Assembly (NCBI GenBank): GCA_018376905.1
Contig: JAHAAK010000034.1
Coordinates: 1-23,866 of the forward strand
Source: Collinsella sp.
GTDB taxonomy: Bacteria > Actinomycetota > Coriobacteriia > Coriobacteriales > Coriobacteriaceae
DNA: 23,866 bases
Direction: 5' to 3'
Within the stretch, counting starts at the first letter, position 1; every line of letters begins with the position of its first letter. The notes under the pieces were generated by a model. It saw only the letters and a program-made list of their open reading frames with translations. It was not told the DNA's origin and made no database searches. Shown here one piece after another: positions 7,185-14,083 of the stretch. Both the position numbers and the translations under genes were made by a program.

Positions 7185-8300
7185 ATGGCCGAGCTGACGC
7201 CGCGCATGAAGGAGCTCGTCCAGCCTTACTTGGCTGGTATTGAGCCCTACGACCCCAACTTTACGCCCACGCGTATCAACCTTTCGGCCAATGAGAACAC
7301 CTATCCCGTGCCGGCCGGCGTGCGCGAGGCGATTGATGCTGCCCTTGCCGTCACGCCGCTCAACCGCTATCCCGATCCTATGTCCAACGACCTGCGTGAC
7401 GAGCTTGCTGCCTGGCATGGCGTGGCGCGCGAGAACATCTGCGTGGGCAACGGCGGCGATGAGCTGCTCTATAACTACCTGCTGGCGTTTGGCGGCGCGG
7501 GGCGGACCCTGCTCAACTGCCCGCCGTGCTTTAGCGAGTACGCTTTCTTTGCGTCGTTGTGCCAGACCGAGGTGCGCGACGTGTGGCGCGACCCGGCGAG
7601 CTTTGAGCTCGACCAAGCTGCCGTGCTTGCCGCGGCACCGGAGTGCAACCTGGCAATCGTGACCTCGCCCAACAATCCCACGGGCGATGTGGCTCCGCTC
7701 GACTTTGTCGTGGCCCTGTGCGATGCGTGCCCCGGCATGGTAATGGTCGACGAGGCCTACGTTGAGTTTGCCGATGATTCGTTTGGCGCTGCCACGACGG
7801 CGCAGGCGCTCATCGCCGAGCATCCCAACCTGGTGATTCTGCACACGCTGTCCAAGGCGTTTGGCGCTGCCGGCGCGCGCCTGGGCTATGTGATCGCAGC
7901 GCCCGAGGTTATTGACGTGTTCGCGGCGATTCGCCAGATCTACTCGGTTAACGTGCTGAGTCAGGCGGCGGCGCTCGCCTGTGTGCGTGCCCGCGGTGCG
8001 TATGCGCCCGTGGTGGCGCAGGTCGTGGCTGAGCGCGATCGCGAACTTGCAGCGCTGCGTGCGATGGCCGCCGAGGGCATGCCCGTGGAGGCATGGCCGA
8101 GCGCGGCGAACTTTGTGCTCGTGCGTACGCCACATGCCACGCGTGTGCGCGAGCGTCTGCGCGACGAGTATTCCATTCTGGTGCGCGACTTTAGCTACGC
8201 GCCGGGTCTCGCGGACTGTCTGCGCATCACCGTGGGCACGCCGCAAGAAAACGACGAGGTGCTGGCCGCGTTTGCCGCGCTGGTGAAGGAGGAGATGTAG
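7185..8300 (+). CDS. hisC: Histidinol-phosphate aminotransferase
   Basis: A 371-residue fold-type I PLP enzyme that converts imidazole-acetol phosphate and glutamate to histidinol phosphate. Visible motifs are LSANENTYPVP (33-43), NRYPDP (60-65), GNGGDELL (88-95), SPNNPTG (161-167), VDEAYVEF (188-195) and HTLSKAFGAAGARLGY, with the PLP-binding Lys224. The ATG at 7185 follows GAGGAGGCC and lies 2 bases beyond the hisD stop. An in-frame upstream start at 7155 would lie inside hisD and lacks a ribosome site. hisB starts on the next base after the stop, so hisD, hisC and hisB are tightly coupled. Confidence 0.96.
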   Translation: MAELTPRMKELVQPYLAGIEPYDPNFTPTRINLSANENTYPVPAGVREAIDAALAVTPLNRYPDPMSNDLRDELAAWHGVARENICVGNGGDELLYNYLLAFGGAGRTLLNCPPCFSEYAFFASLCQTEVRDVWRDPASFELDQAAVLAAAPECNLAIVTSPNNPTGDVAPLDFVVALCDACPGMVMVDEAYVEFADDSFGAATTAQALIAEHPNLVILHTLSKAFGAAGARLGYVIAAPEVIDVFAAIRQIYSVNVLSQAAALACVRARGAYAPVVAQVVAERDRELAALRAMAAEGMPVEAWPSAANFVLVRTPHATRVRERLRDEYSILVRDFSYAPGLADCLRITVGTPQENDEVLAAFAALVKEEM

Positions 8301-8888
8301 ATGGACCGCTATGCTGAGGTGACCCGCAAGACGGGCGAGACCGATATTGTCGTAAAGCTCGACCTGGACGGAAGCGGCGTGTATGACATCTCGACCGGCG
8401 TGCCGTTTTTCGATCACATGCTCAACGCCTTTGGCCGCCACGGCCTGTTCGATCTGACGGTGCATGCGGTGGGCGACGTTGAGGTGGATGCTCACCACAC
8501 CGTCGAGGATACGGGCATTGTGCTGGGCGAGGCGTTTTGCAAGGCGTTGGGCGACAAGGCGGGCACCACGCGCTTTGCCGACGCGGCGATCGCCATGGAC
8601 GAGACACTCGTGATGGCCGCTGTTGATATTTCGGGCCGTGGCCAGGCCTACTGCGAGTTGCCCGTGCCGACCGAGCGCGTGGGGACCTTTGATACCGAGC
8701 TGGCCGTTGAGTTCTTCTACGCCTTTGCGCGCGATGCCAAGCTCACGCTGCACGTGCGCGAGCTGGCGGGCGGCAACTCGCACCACATTATCGAGGCCGC
8801 CTTTAAGGCCGTGGGCCGCACGATGCGCCACGCCTGCGAGCTCGACCCCCGCGTGCAGGGCGTCCCCAGCACCAAGGGTTCGCTGTAA
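8301..8888 (+). CDS. hisB: Imidazoleglycerol-phosphate dehydratase (monofunctional)
   Basis: A 195-residue Mn-dependent dehydratase converting IGP to imidazole-acetol phosphate. The two repeated metal-binding halves are visible: VPFFDHMLNAFGRHG with DAHHTVED (63-70), and GGNSHHIIEAAFKA (157-170). The length is that of the monofunctional enzyme, so there is no fused histidinol phosphatase as in E. coli HisB; that step is offered by the PHP-domain gene at 12330-13241. The start ATG directly abuts the hisC stop, with GAAGGAGGAG ahead of it. Its stop codon overlaps the first two bases of a long inverted repeat that separates it from hisH. Confidence 0.97.
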   Translation: MDRYAEVTRKTGETDIVVKLDLDGSGVYDISTGVPFFDHMLNAFGRHGLFDLTVHAVGDVEVDAHHTVEDTGIVLGEAFCKALGDKAGTTRFADAAIAMDETLVMAAVDISGRGQAYCELPVPTERVGTFDTELAVEFFYAFARDAKLTLHVRELAGGNSHHIIEAAFKAVGRTMRHACELDPRVQGVPSTKGSL

Positions 8889-9001
8889 CCTGCCAAAAAG
8901 GGACAGGTTTATTTTGGCAGGTTTTATCTGCGGAAATGCTGTTTCATACGGTGGGTGAACGTTTAACCGACCAAAATAAACCTGTCCCTTTTTGGCAGGT
9001 T
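8887..9001 (+). repeat. Long inverted repeat, 31-bp perfect arms, between hisB and hisH
   Basis: The arms at 8887-8917 and 8971-9001 are exact reverse complements over 31 bases, with a 53-base spacer. Inside, CCTGCCAAAA (8889-8898) and TTTTGGCAGG (8912-8921) form a second, nested 10-bp palindrome around GGGACAGGTTTA. The element is AT-richer than its surroundings, fills the whole hisB-hisH gap and ends 17 bases before the GGAGG ribosome site of hisH. It codes for nothing I recognise. It could be a palindromic mobile (REP- or MITE-like) element, an RNA-stability or attenuation structure, or both. Confidence 0.9.
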
Positions 9002-9025
9002 TTGAATGGGGAAAAGGAGGGTCGC

Positions 9026-9727
9026 GTGGGCGAACCGAAGATCGTGGTGGTCGACTACCACAAGGGCAACTTGTCGAGCGTCGTGCGCGGGCTTGCACGC
9101 GCCGGTGCCGCCGCCTGCACGTCGGACAATCCGGAGCAGATCCGCAACGCCGACGGCCTGGTCATTCCGGGCGTGGGTGCGTTCTATGACGCGATTGCCT
9201 TTATGCGCCAGAGCGGCGAGGAGACGGCCGTGCTCGATGCCGTCGCCGCTGGAACTCCGCTGCTCGGCATCTGCCTGGGCCTTCAGCTATTTTTTGAGCG
9301 CGGCAACGAGGGCGTGCCGGCGGACGAGGGCGCGGTCGCGGACGGAAACGCTCCCGAGCAGGCTGGCGGTCCCTGGGTCGATGGCCTGGGTATTATGCGC
9401 GGCTCGTGCACGCGCCTGGAGTCGAGCCGCCTGAAGGTGCCGCACGTGGGCTGGGACCAGGTGCACATGACGTCCGCCGGTGCGGCTGATCCGCTGCTTG
9501 CCGGTTTTGCCGAGGGCGCCAACATGTACTTCACCCACAGCTACGCGGTGGCCGACGACGTCGATGCCGCCGATGTGTTGGCGCGCACGCACTATACACG
9601 GAGTTTCCCGTGCATCGTGCGCCATGGCAACGTGTGGGGCTGCCAGTTCCATCCCGAGAAATCCTCCGCGCTGGGTCAGCGCATCCTTAAGAACTTCGTC
9701 AACATCGTCGAGGAGGTCGGCCGATGA
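9026..9727 (+). CDS. hisH: Imidazole glycerol phosphate synthase, glutaminase subunit
   Basis: A 233-residue class-I glutamine amidotransferase that hydrolyses glutamine and channels ammonia to HisF. The triad is Cys83 (GICLGLQLF), His209 and Glu211 (GCQFHPEKS); the oxyanion region GVGAF is present at 49-53. Residues about 97-117 (EGVPADEGAVADGNAPEQAGG) form a longer loop than in most HisH proteins. The GTG at 9026 is chosen because AAAAGGAGGG lies 5 bases upstream and the protein then begins EPKIVVVDYHKGN as the family does; earlier in-frame starts lie in the inverted repeat. It overlaps hisA by 4 bases (ATGA). Confidence 0.95.
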   Translation: MGEPKIVVVDYHKGNLSSVVRGLARAGAAACTSDNPEQIRNADGLVIPGVGAFYDAIAFMRQSGEETAVLDAVAAGTPLLGICLGLQLFFERGNEGVPADEGAVADGNAPEQAGGPWVDGLGIMRGSCTRLESSRLKVPHVGWDQVHMTSAGAADPLLAGFAEGANMYFTHSYAVADDVDAADVLARTHYTRSFPCIVRHGNVWGCQFHPEKSSALGQRILKNFVNIVEEVGR

Positions 9728-10467
9728 TCCTGTTTCCCGCAATCGATCTGATCGGCGGCAAGGTTGTACGCCTGGAGCGCGGCGACCGCAGCCGCTGCAA
9801 GGTATATTCCGACGACCCCGTGGCCGTTGCCCGCTCGTTTGCCGAGCAGGGCGCAAGCTGGGTGCATGTCGTCGACCTATCCGCTGCCTTTGGCGAGGAC
9901 GAGGATACATGCGCTGCCAACTCGGCGGCGATTAAGGCCATCTGCGGCGTCGACGGTCTGTCCGTGGACGTGGGCGGCGGCGTCCGCTCGCTCGCACGCA
10001 TCGACGAGCTGGCCGGCTATGGTGCTCGCCGCATTGCGCTGGGCACCGTGCTGGTGACCGAGCCGGGTTTTGCCGAGGTGGCAGCCCAAGGCTTTGGCGA
10101 GCTGCTGGTGGCAGACATCGCCGCGCGCGACGGTCAGGTCAAGGTGAACGGCTGGCGTGACGGCGCGGGCGTGGTGCTCGACGATGCCGTGGCGCAGCTT
10201 ACCGAGCTGGGCTTTAAGCATCTGGTGTATACCGACATCGCGCGCGATGGCATGCAGACGGGCATCGACGTGGCAGCGTATCGTCATGTGGCCGAGGTCG
10301 CGGGCTTTCCCGTCGTGGCTTCGGGCGGCATCTCGACGCTCGACGACATCCGCGCGCTGGCCGCGGTGGGTGAGGGCGCGATTGAAGGCGCCATTACCGG
10401 TCGTGCGCTCTATGAGGGCAACTTTACGCTGGCCCAGGCGCTGGCCGCCGCCCGAGGGGAGGAGTAG
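9724..10467 (+). CDS. hisA: ProFAR isomerase (HisA)
   Basis: A 247-residue (beta/alpha)8 barrel that isomerises ProFAR to PRFAR. The catalytic aspartates are at 8 (FPAIDLIGG) and 171 (VYTDIARDGM), with phosphate-binding loops VDVGGGVRS (81-89) and SGGIST late in the chain. In many Actinobacteria this gene is a bifunctional PriA that also replaces TrpF; I cannot tell which from the sequence alone, and no trp gene is nearby. It shares an ATGA overlap with hisH and lies 3 bases before hisF. Confidence 0.95.
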   Translation: MILFPAIDLIGGKVVRLERGDRSRCKVYSDDPVAVARSFAEQGASWVHVVDLSAAFGEDEDTCAANSAAIKAICGVDGLSVDVGGGVRSLARIDELAGYGARRIALGTVLVTEPGFAEVAAQGFGELLVADIAARDGQVKVNGWRDGAGVVLDDAVAQLTELGFKHLVYTDIARDGMQTGIDVAAYRHVAEVAGFPVVASGGISTLDDIRALAAVGEGAIEGAITGRALYEGNFTLAQALAAARGEE

Positions 10468-10470
10468 CCC

Positions 10471-11253
10471 ATGCTTACCAAACGCGTGATTCCCTGCTTG
10501 GACGTCAAGGACGGCCGCGTGGTCAAGGGCGTCAACTTTGTGAGCCTGCGCGATGCGGGCGACCCGGTGGAGCTGGCCCGCGCCTACGACCGCGAGGGTG
10601 CGGACGAGGTCGTCTTCCTGGACATTACCGCCACAAGCGACAATCGTGCGACGACTATCGAGATGGCGGCGCATGCTGCTGAGGAGCTGGCCATTCCCTA
10701 TACCGTGGGCGGCGGCTTTCGCGACTTGGCGGGCATGCGGACCATGGTTGCCGCCGGCGCCGACAAGGTGTCGCTCAACTCGGCGGCCGTGCGCGACCCG
10801 TCGTTGATTAGCCAGGCTGCCGCGGCGTTTGGCAGCCAGGCCGTGGTCGTGGCGATCGATGCCAAGCGCGTTGGTTTGCCCGGCGCATCCGGTGCCGACA
10901 AGTGGGAGGTCTTCACGGCGGGCGGTCGCAACGCCACGGGCATCGACGCGGTGGCATGGGCCGAGGAGGCGGCTCGTCGCGGCGCCGGCGAGATTCTGCT
11001 GACCAGCATGGACCGCGACGGCACCAAGGCCGGCTTTGACCTGGCGCTCACCCGCGCCGTGGCGCGCGCGGTGCCAATCCCCGTCATCGCGAGCGGCGGC
11101 GTGGGCACACTCGAGCATTTTGCCGAGGGCGTGATCGAGGGCGAAGCCGACGCCGTACTGGCGGCCAGCGTCTTTCACTTTGGAACCTTCAGCATTCGCC
11201 AGGTGAAGGAGTACATGGCCAGCCAGGGCATCCCTGTCAGGTTGGACTTCTAG
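10471..11253 (+). CDS. hisF: Imidazole glycerol phosphate synthase, cyclase subunit
   Basis: A 260-residue barrel that uses ammonia from HisH to turn PRFAR into IGP and AICAR. The catalytic Asp11 (IPCLDVKDGRVVKG) and Asp130 (VVVAIDAKRV) fall at exactly the family positions. Also visible are FLDITATSD (49-57), YTVGGGFRD (77-85) and ILLTSMDRDGT. It begins 3 bases after hisA with GGGGAGGAG ahead of it. A 148-base structured gap follows before hisI. Confidence 0.97.
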   Translation: MLTKRVIPCLDVKDGRVVKGVNFVSLRDAGDPVELARAYDREGADEVVFLDITATSDNRATTIEMAAHAAEELAIPYTVGGGFRDLAGMRTMVAAGADKVSLNSAAVRDPSLISQAAAAFGSQAVVVAIDAKRVGLPGASGADKWEVFTAGGRNATGIDAVAWAEEAARRGAGEILLTSMDRDGTKAGFDLALTRAVARAVPIPVIASGGVGTLEHFAEGVIEGEADAVLAASVFHFGTFSIRQVKEYMASQGIPVRLDF

Positions 11254-11266
11254 CGCTGCGGCTTGC

Positions 11267-11352
11267 CCAGGCACCGCATCTTGTCGCTCAAACCGTCGCT
11301 CGCGTACCAAAGTACGCGTCGCTCCTCTTTCGCGGCAACCTGCGGCACCTGG
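11267..11352 (+). repeat. Nested imperfect palindrome between hisF and hisI
   Basis: The outer arms CCAGGCACCGCA (11267-11278) and TGCGGCACCTGG (11341-11352) pair at 10 of 12 positions. Between them CGCGTAC (11301-11307) and GTACGCG (11312-11318) form a perfect 7-bp hairpin with a 4-base loop. This gap of about 150 bases interrupts an otherwise tightly packed operon. There is no T-tract, so it does not look like a simple terminator. Confidence 0.5.
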
Positions 11353-11401
11353 ACAACCCTCGCCGACCTGTGGGGCTTACTGTTATTACTTGGGAGAAAT
11401 G

Positions 11402-11743
11402 ATGACTGAGGTAGTAGAAGCTGCTGATCTTAAATACGACGCCCACGGGCTGATTCCTTGTGTGGTTCAGCAATATGACACCGGCGAGGTGCTTATGGTT
11501 GCTTGGATGAACGAGGAGTCGGTGGGGCTGACGCTCAAGACCGGGACCACGTGGTTTTGGAGTCGCAGCCGTCAGGAGCTCTGGAACAAAGGCGCGACGA
11601 GTGACAACATGCAGGAGGTCAAGGAGCTCTGGGCCGACTGCGATAGCGATACGCTGCTGGTCAAGGTGGACTCGCCGGGTCCGGCCTGCCATACCGGCAA
11701 CCGTACCTGCTTCTTTAAGCGCGTGGAAGGGGGAGTGCGATGA
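11402..11743 (+). CDS. hisI: Phosphoribosyl-AMP cyclohydrolase
   Basis: A 113-residue zinc/magnesium enzyme that opens the adenine ring of PR-AMP. The metal residues are visible: Asp79-Cys80-Asp81 and Asp83 (WADCDSDTLL), and the cysteines of PACHTGNRTCFF (Cys96, Cys103). GEVLMVAWMN (28-37) and TTWFWSRSR (49-57) are family hallmarks. It is monofunctional, with HisE encoded separately. The ATG at 11402 has GGGAG 5 bases ahead; the ATG at 11399 and the TTG at 11390 are the alternatives. It overlaps the next small gene by ATGA. Confidence 0.96.
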   Translation: MTEVVEAADLKYDAHGLIPCVVQQYDTGEVLMVAWMNEESVGLTLKTGTTWFWSRSRQELWNKGATSDNMQEVKELWADCDSDTLLVKVDSPGPACHTGNRTCFFKRVEGGVR

Positions 11744-11967
11744 AAGTCGTGACGCCGTTCGAGGTCGCCGACTGCAACACCGAGCTCCTCCGCGCGGGCG
11801 TGCCATGCCGCGTGCACCTGACCGATGCCTGCGGGGCGCAGTCGTTTTGGCTCGAGGCCGAGAAGGAAAGGCTCGACGAGGCCCATGCCGTCATCGTTGA
11901 GTTCTTTGAGAAAAAGGGCGCAAAGCTTCGGTTCGATGAGACCGGTACCTACTTTACGCTGCAGTAA
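11740..11967 (+). CDS. Small unknown protein inside the his operon
   Basis: A 75-residue protein that I do not recognise as a histidine enzyme. It overlaps hisI by four bases (ATGA), has GGAAGGGGGAG ahead of it, and is followed after 15 bases by hisE, so it is very likely translated. The composition is soluble and mixed alpha/beta: MKVVTPFEVADCNTELLRAG, then PCRVHLTDACGAQSFWLE, a charged helix, and EFFEKKGAKLRFDETGTYF. Two cysteines (12 and 30) are present, the second in a TDAC motif. A small conserved Coriobacteriia family named after an xDAC motif may exist in databases, but I cannot confirm membership. A role as a binding partner or regulator of HisI/HisE is only a guess from position. Confidence 0.75.
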   Translation: MKVVTPFEVADCNTELLRAGVPCRVHLTDACGAQSFWLEAEKERLDEAHAVIVEFFEKKGAKLRFDETGTYFTLQ

Positions 11968-11982
11968 CGAGAGGAAATAACC

Positions 11983-12300
11983 ATGGGAGTCAGAACAGCT
12001 AACGTGCAGCCGGGAAATATCGGCGAGACGCTGACGGGACTGGCCGAGGTGATTCACGGTCGTCGCGATGCGTCGCCACAGGAGAGCTACACCGCCCGCC
12101 TGCTGACCGACGTTGAGGACGAGCTGCTCAAGAAGCTTGCCGAGGAAGCGAGCGAGGTGATCATGGCCTGCAAGGATAACGATCACGATCACATCCGTTA
12201 CGAGGCCGGCGACCTGATCTACCACCTACTCGTGACGCTCGAGCGTTACGGCATCACCCTCGACGAACTGGCCGGCGAACTCAATGCCCGCCGCCACTAG
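11983..12300 (+). CDS. hisE: Phosphoribosyl-ATP pyrophosphatase
   Basis: A 105-residue all-alpha enzyme of the MazG/HisE superfamily that removes pyrophosphate from PR-ATP. The metal-binding helices are seen as KLAEEASEVIMACKD (51-65) and RYEAGDLIYHLLV (72-84). Residues 32-41 (PQESYTARLL) match the usual HisE pattern S-Y-T-x-x-L. It is the last gene of the his operon; the preceding GAGAGGAAA is its ribosome site. Its stop codon forms part of a small palindrome shared with the convergent gene. Confidence 0.96.
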   Translation: MGVRTANVQPGNIGETLTGLAEVIHGRRDASPQESYTARLLTDVEDELLKKLAEEASEVIMACKDNDHDHIRYEAGDLIYHLLVTLERYGITLDELAGELNARRH

Positions 12301-12326
12301 TCGTTTAAGAACGTCCCCAACGACTA
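12298..12326 (+). repeat. Palindrome between hisE and the convergent PHP gene
   Basis: TAGTCGTT (12298-12305) and AACGACTA (12319-12326) are exact reverse complements with a 13-base loop, TAAGAACGTCCCC. The left arm includes the hisE stop codon and the right arm ends 4 bases before the stop codon of the convergent gene. It may serve as a two-way terminator, although it lacks T-tracts. The loop (on the other strand GGGGACGTTCTTA) resembles the core of the larger repeat at 8887-9001. Confidence 0.6.
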
Positions 12327-12329
12327 ATC

Positions 12330-13241
12330 TTAGGCGAGGGGCGTGGACTCCCATTCTCCGGTGAGGTGGGGGATGTCGAAGGTTCGATAACCGCAGTCGT
12401 AGGCGTGGGCCTGAGCCTCGCGGATGTTCCAGCAGATGTCGCAGGCGCGGTGTGCGTCCGAGCCAAAAGTGATTGGCACCTCGGCGTGGGCGAAGCAGCG
12501 CAAAAGGCCGGTCACGGGATAGTAGTCGTCGAGCCCCTTGCGCGGTGCGGCCGTCGAGACCTCAACGCGGCGACCCGTATCGTGCGCGCACTCGGCCATC
12601 TGCTGCCAAAACGGCGCGGGGTCAAAGTCGGGCGCAAAGCCTTCCTTCGAAAAGCGCATGACTAGGTCGGGGTGAGCCATCACATCAAAGTTGAGCGGGC
12701 TCTCGCAGGCGCGGCACCAGTCATCGACGTAGCGCTCCCACACGCCGCGCGCGCCTAAGTTTTCCCAAACATGCAGGTTGGTATCGTCGTCGATCCAGCC
12801 ACAAAGCGAGTCGGGCGTATCGGGACGAGCGACGCTCTCTGTTCCCGCCGTGCCCGCGGCGCCGGCCATGATATCGCCCGGGTCGCCAATCCAATGCACG
12901 CTGCCCAAGCGCACCACGGCGCCCTGGGACCAGCGCTCTACCAAGGGCTCGCAGCCTTCGTACCAATCGCATTCAAAGCCATAGATAAGCTCGAGCTCCG
13001 GCGCGATCTGCGCGGCAAGCTTGCGGGCATCCTCAAAAGCCAGGCGATGTGCCGGCAAGTCGCCCTCGACGACCTGTACCTCGCAGTTAGCATCCATGCT
13101 GGCAGGCAGGGTGAGGTGGTCGGTCGAGACCATGACCCGACAGCCGGCGGCCGCGGCGGCGCAGACGTTTTCCTCAAACGAGGCATGCCCGTCCGAAAAC
13201 GAGGTGTGGGTATGGCAATCGACCAGCGGGCACATGGGCAT
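12330..13241 (-). CDS. hisK: PHP-domain histidinol phosphatase (HisK/HisJ type)
   Basis: A 303-residue metal-dependent phosphatase predicted to hydrolyse histidinol phosphate to histidinol, the step between HisC and HisD. PHP motifs run in order: VDCHTHTSFSDG (His10, His12), STDHLTLP (Asp41, His42), YGFECDW (Glu90), LGSVHWIG (His116), VMAHPDL (His190) and TFGSDAH (Asp262, His264). The length and spacing suit the HisK family rather than the PHP domain of polymerases. It faces the his operon tail to tail, 29 bases away. The ATG at 13241 has AAAGGAG at good spacing. Other PHP phosphatases share this fold, so the substrate is an inference, strongly supported by a neighbouring pathway that lacks only this enzyme. 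Confidence 0.85.
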   Translation of the reverse strand: MPMCPLVDCHTHTSFSDGHASFEENVCAAAAAGCRVMVSTDHLTLPASMDANCEVQVVEGDLPAHRLAFEDARKLAAQIAPELELIYGFECDWYEGCEPLVERWSQGAVVRLGSVHWIGDPGDIMAGAAGTAGTESVARPDTPDSLCGWIDDDTNLHVWENLGARGVWERYVDDWCRACESPLNFDVMAHPDLVMRFSKEGFAPDFDPAPFWQQMAECAHDTGRRVEVSTAAPRKGLDDYYPVTGLLRCFAHAEVPITFGSDAHRACDICWNIREAQAHAYDCGYRTFDIPHLTGEWESTPLA

Positions 13242-13369
13242 AGCGGCTCCTTTGCGTCAAGCGAATCCGCTTCATTGTAATGGCGCAGCTCTCAACACGC
13301 CGGGCACGCCGGGGATCGAAATCGATTGGAAAGGTTGCGCGGCGCGTGGTGCGGCCTCGCTTGCTCTCA

Positions 13370-13434
13370 AAACGTGTACGTCAGCCTCCAAAACCGACAA
13401 AAAATGACATGTTTGGAGGCTGACGTACACGTTT
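13370..13434 (+). repeat. Long inverted repeat, 23-bp perfect arms, in a divergent intergenic region
   Basis: The arms at 13370-13392 and 13412-13434 are exact reverse complements over 23 bases, separated by 19 bases. It lies in the roughly 300-base gap between the divergent PHP and LarC2 genes. The spacer plus right arm reads AAAAAATGACATGTTTGG, close to AAAAAGGGACAGGTTTATTTTGG-type bases in the repeat at 8887-9001. There is no T-tract. Nothing else was recognised in 13242-13540 apart from the start sites of the two flanking genes. Confidence 0.9.
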
Positions 13435-13540
13435 GGATGGGGGCGAGGACGGCGACGGACGAAAGTCACGCCTGTGCCACGTCCGATGTGCTAGCGTTTG
13501 GGTGAATAAAACGAGCCTGTGCGGAAAGGATCCGGACCGT

Positions 13541-14026
13541 ATGCAACGTGGAAGTACATCTCCGCTGTCGCGCGAGACCGATGCGCCCGAAACCATCGTC
13601 AAGCTGGAGTGCGACATCGACGACGCGTCGCCCGAGGTGCTCGCCTACGCCGCTGACCGCCTGCGCGAGGCGGGCGCCCGCGAGGTGCACTGGCTGCCCC
13701 TCTACTGCAAAAAAGGCCGCCCCGGCTGGCAACTGCAGGTAATCTGCGCCCACGAGGATATCGAGCGGCTGCAGACGATTATCTTTTTGGAAACCACGAC
13801 CAATGGTATTCGTCGCCAGGTTATGGAACGCGTCTGCCTGCCGCGTCGCTTTGAACAGGTGGCGACACCTTGGGGCGAGGTGGCCGTTAAGGTGGCGACT
13901 CTGCCCGACGGCAGCGAGCGTGCAGCGCCCGAGTACGAGGACTGCGCCCGCCTTGCCCGCGAGCATAACGTGCCGCTCCAGCGCGTGATGCAGGCGGCAC
14001 AAGCCGCGGCGTTCCGATTTGAGTAA
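13541..14026 (+). CDS. larC: Free-standing LarC C-terminal (LarC2-like) nickel-insertion domain
   Basis: A 161-residue protein matching only the C-terminal half of LarC, which inserts nickel into the pincer cofactor of lactate racemase and related enzymes. The family pattern is clear: VKLECDIDDASPEVLAYAADRL (20-41), PLYCKKGRPGWQLQVIC (53-69), IIFLETTTNGIRRQ (80-93), VCLPRRFEQVATPWGEVAVKV (98-118) and PEYEDCARLAREHNVPL (130-146). Full LarC is about 400 residues; the N-terminal LarC1 part is not upstream in any frame. In Lactiplantibacillus plantarum LarC is made as two frames joined by frameshifting, but here only the second is present. LarA, LarB and LarE are also absent nearby. The ATG at 13541 has AAAGGA about 11 bases upstream, rather far; a GTG at 13502 is possible. 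Confidence 0.82.
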   Translation: MQRGSTSPLSRETDAPETIVKLECDIDDASPEVLAYAADRLREAGAREVHWLPLYCKKGRPGWQLQVICAHEDIERLQTIIFLETTTNGIRRQVMERVCLPRRFEQVATPWGEVAVKVATLPDGSERAAPEYEDCARLAREHNVPLQRVMQAAQAAAFRFE

Positions 14027-14083
14027 CGCGGCCGGTGGCACGCCGCGCCCAGCCCTATCAACCCACACCCGAAAGGACTCCCC

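Noticed and set aside
3893..7207. A very long open frame on the minus strand opposite hisZG and hisD
   Set aside because: It is the antisense of GC-rich codons; its composition (Arg, His, Gly, Gln, Asp) is typical of a shadow frame and it has no known domain, whereas the plus strand encodes clear HisZ, HisG and HisD motifs.
8936..9025. An extended N-terminus for hisH starting in the inverted repeat
   Set aside because: The extra residues do not resemble HisH, the frame crosses a repeat, and the GTG at 9026 has a near-ideal ribosome site.
13433..13540. A longer N-terminus for the LarC2 gene that might be LarC1
   Set aside because: Only 36 further codons are open and they show no LarC1 pattern; part of them is repeat sequence.
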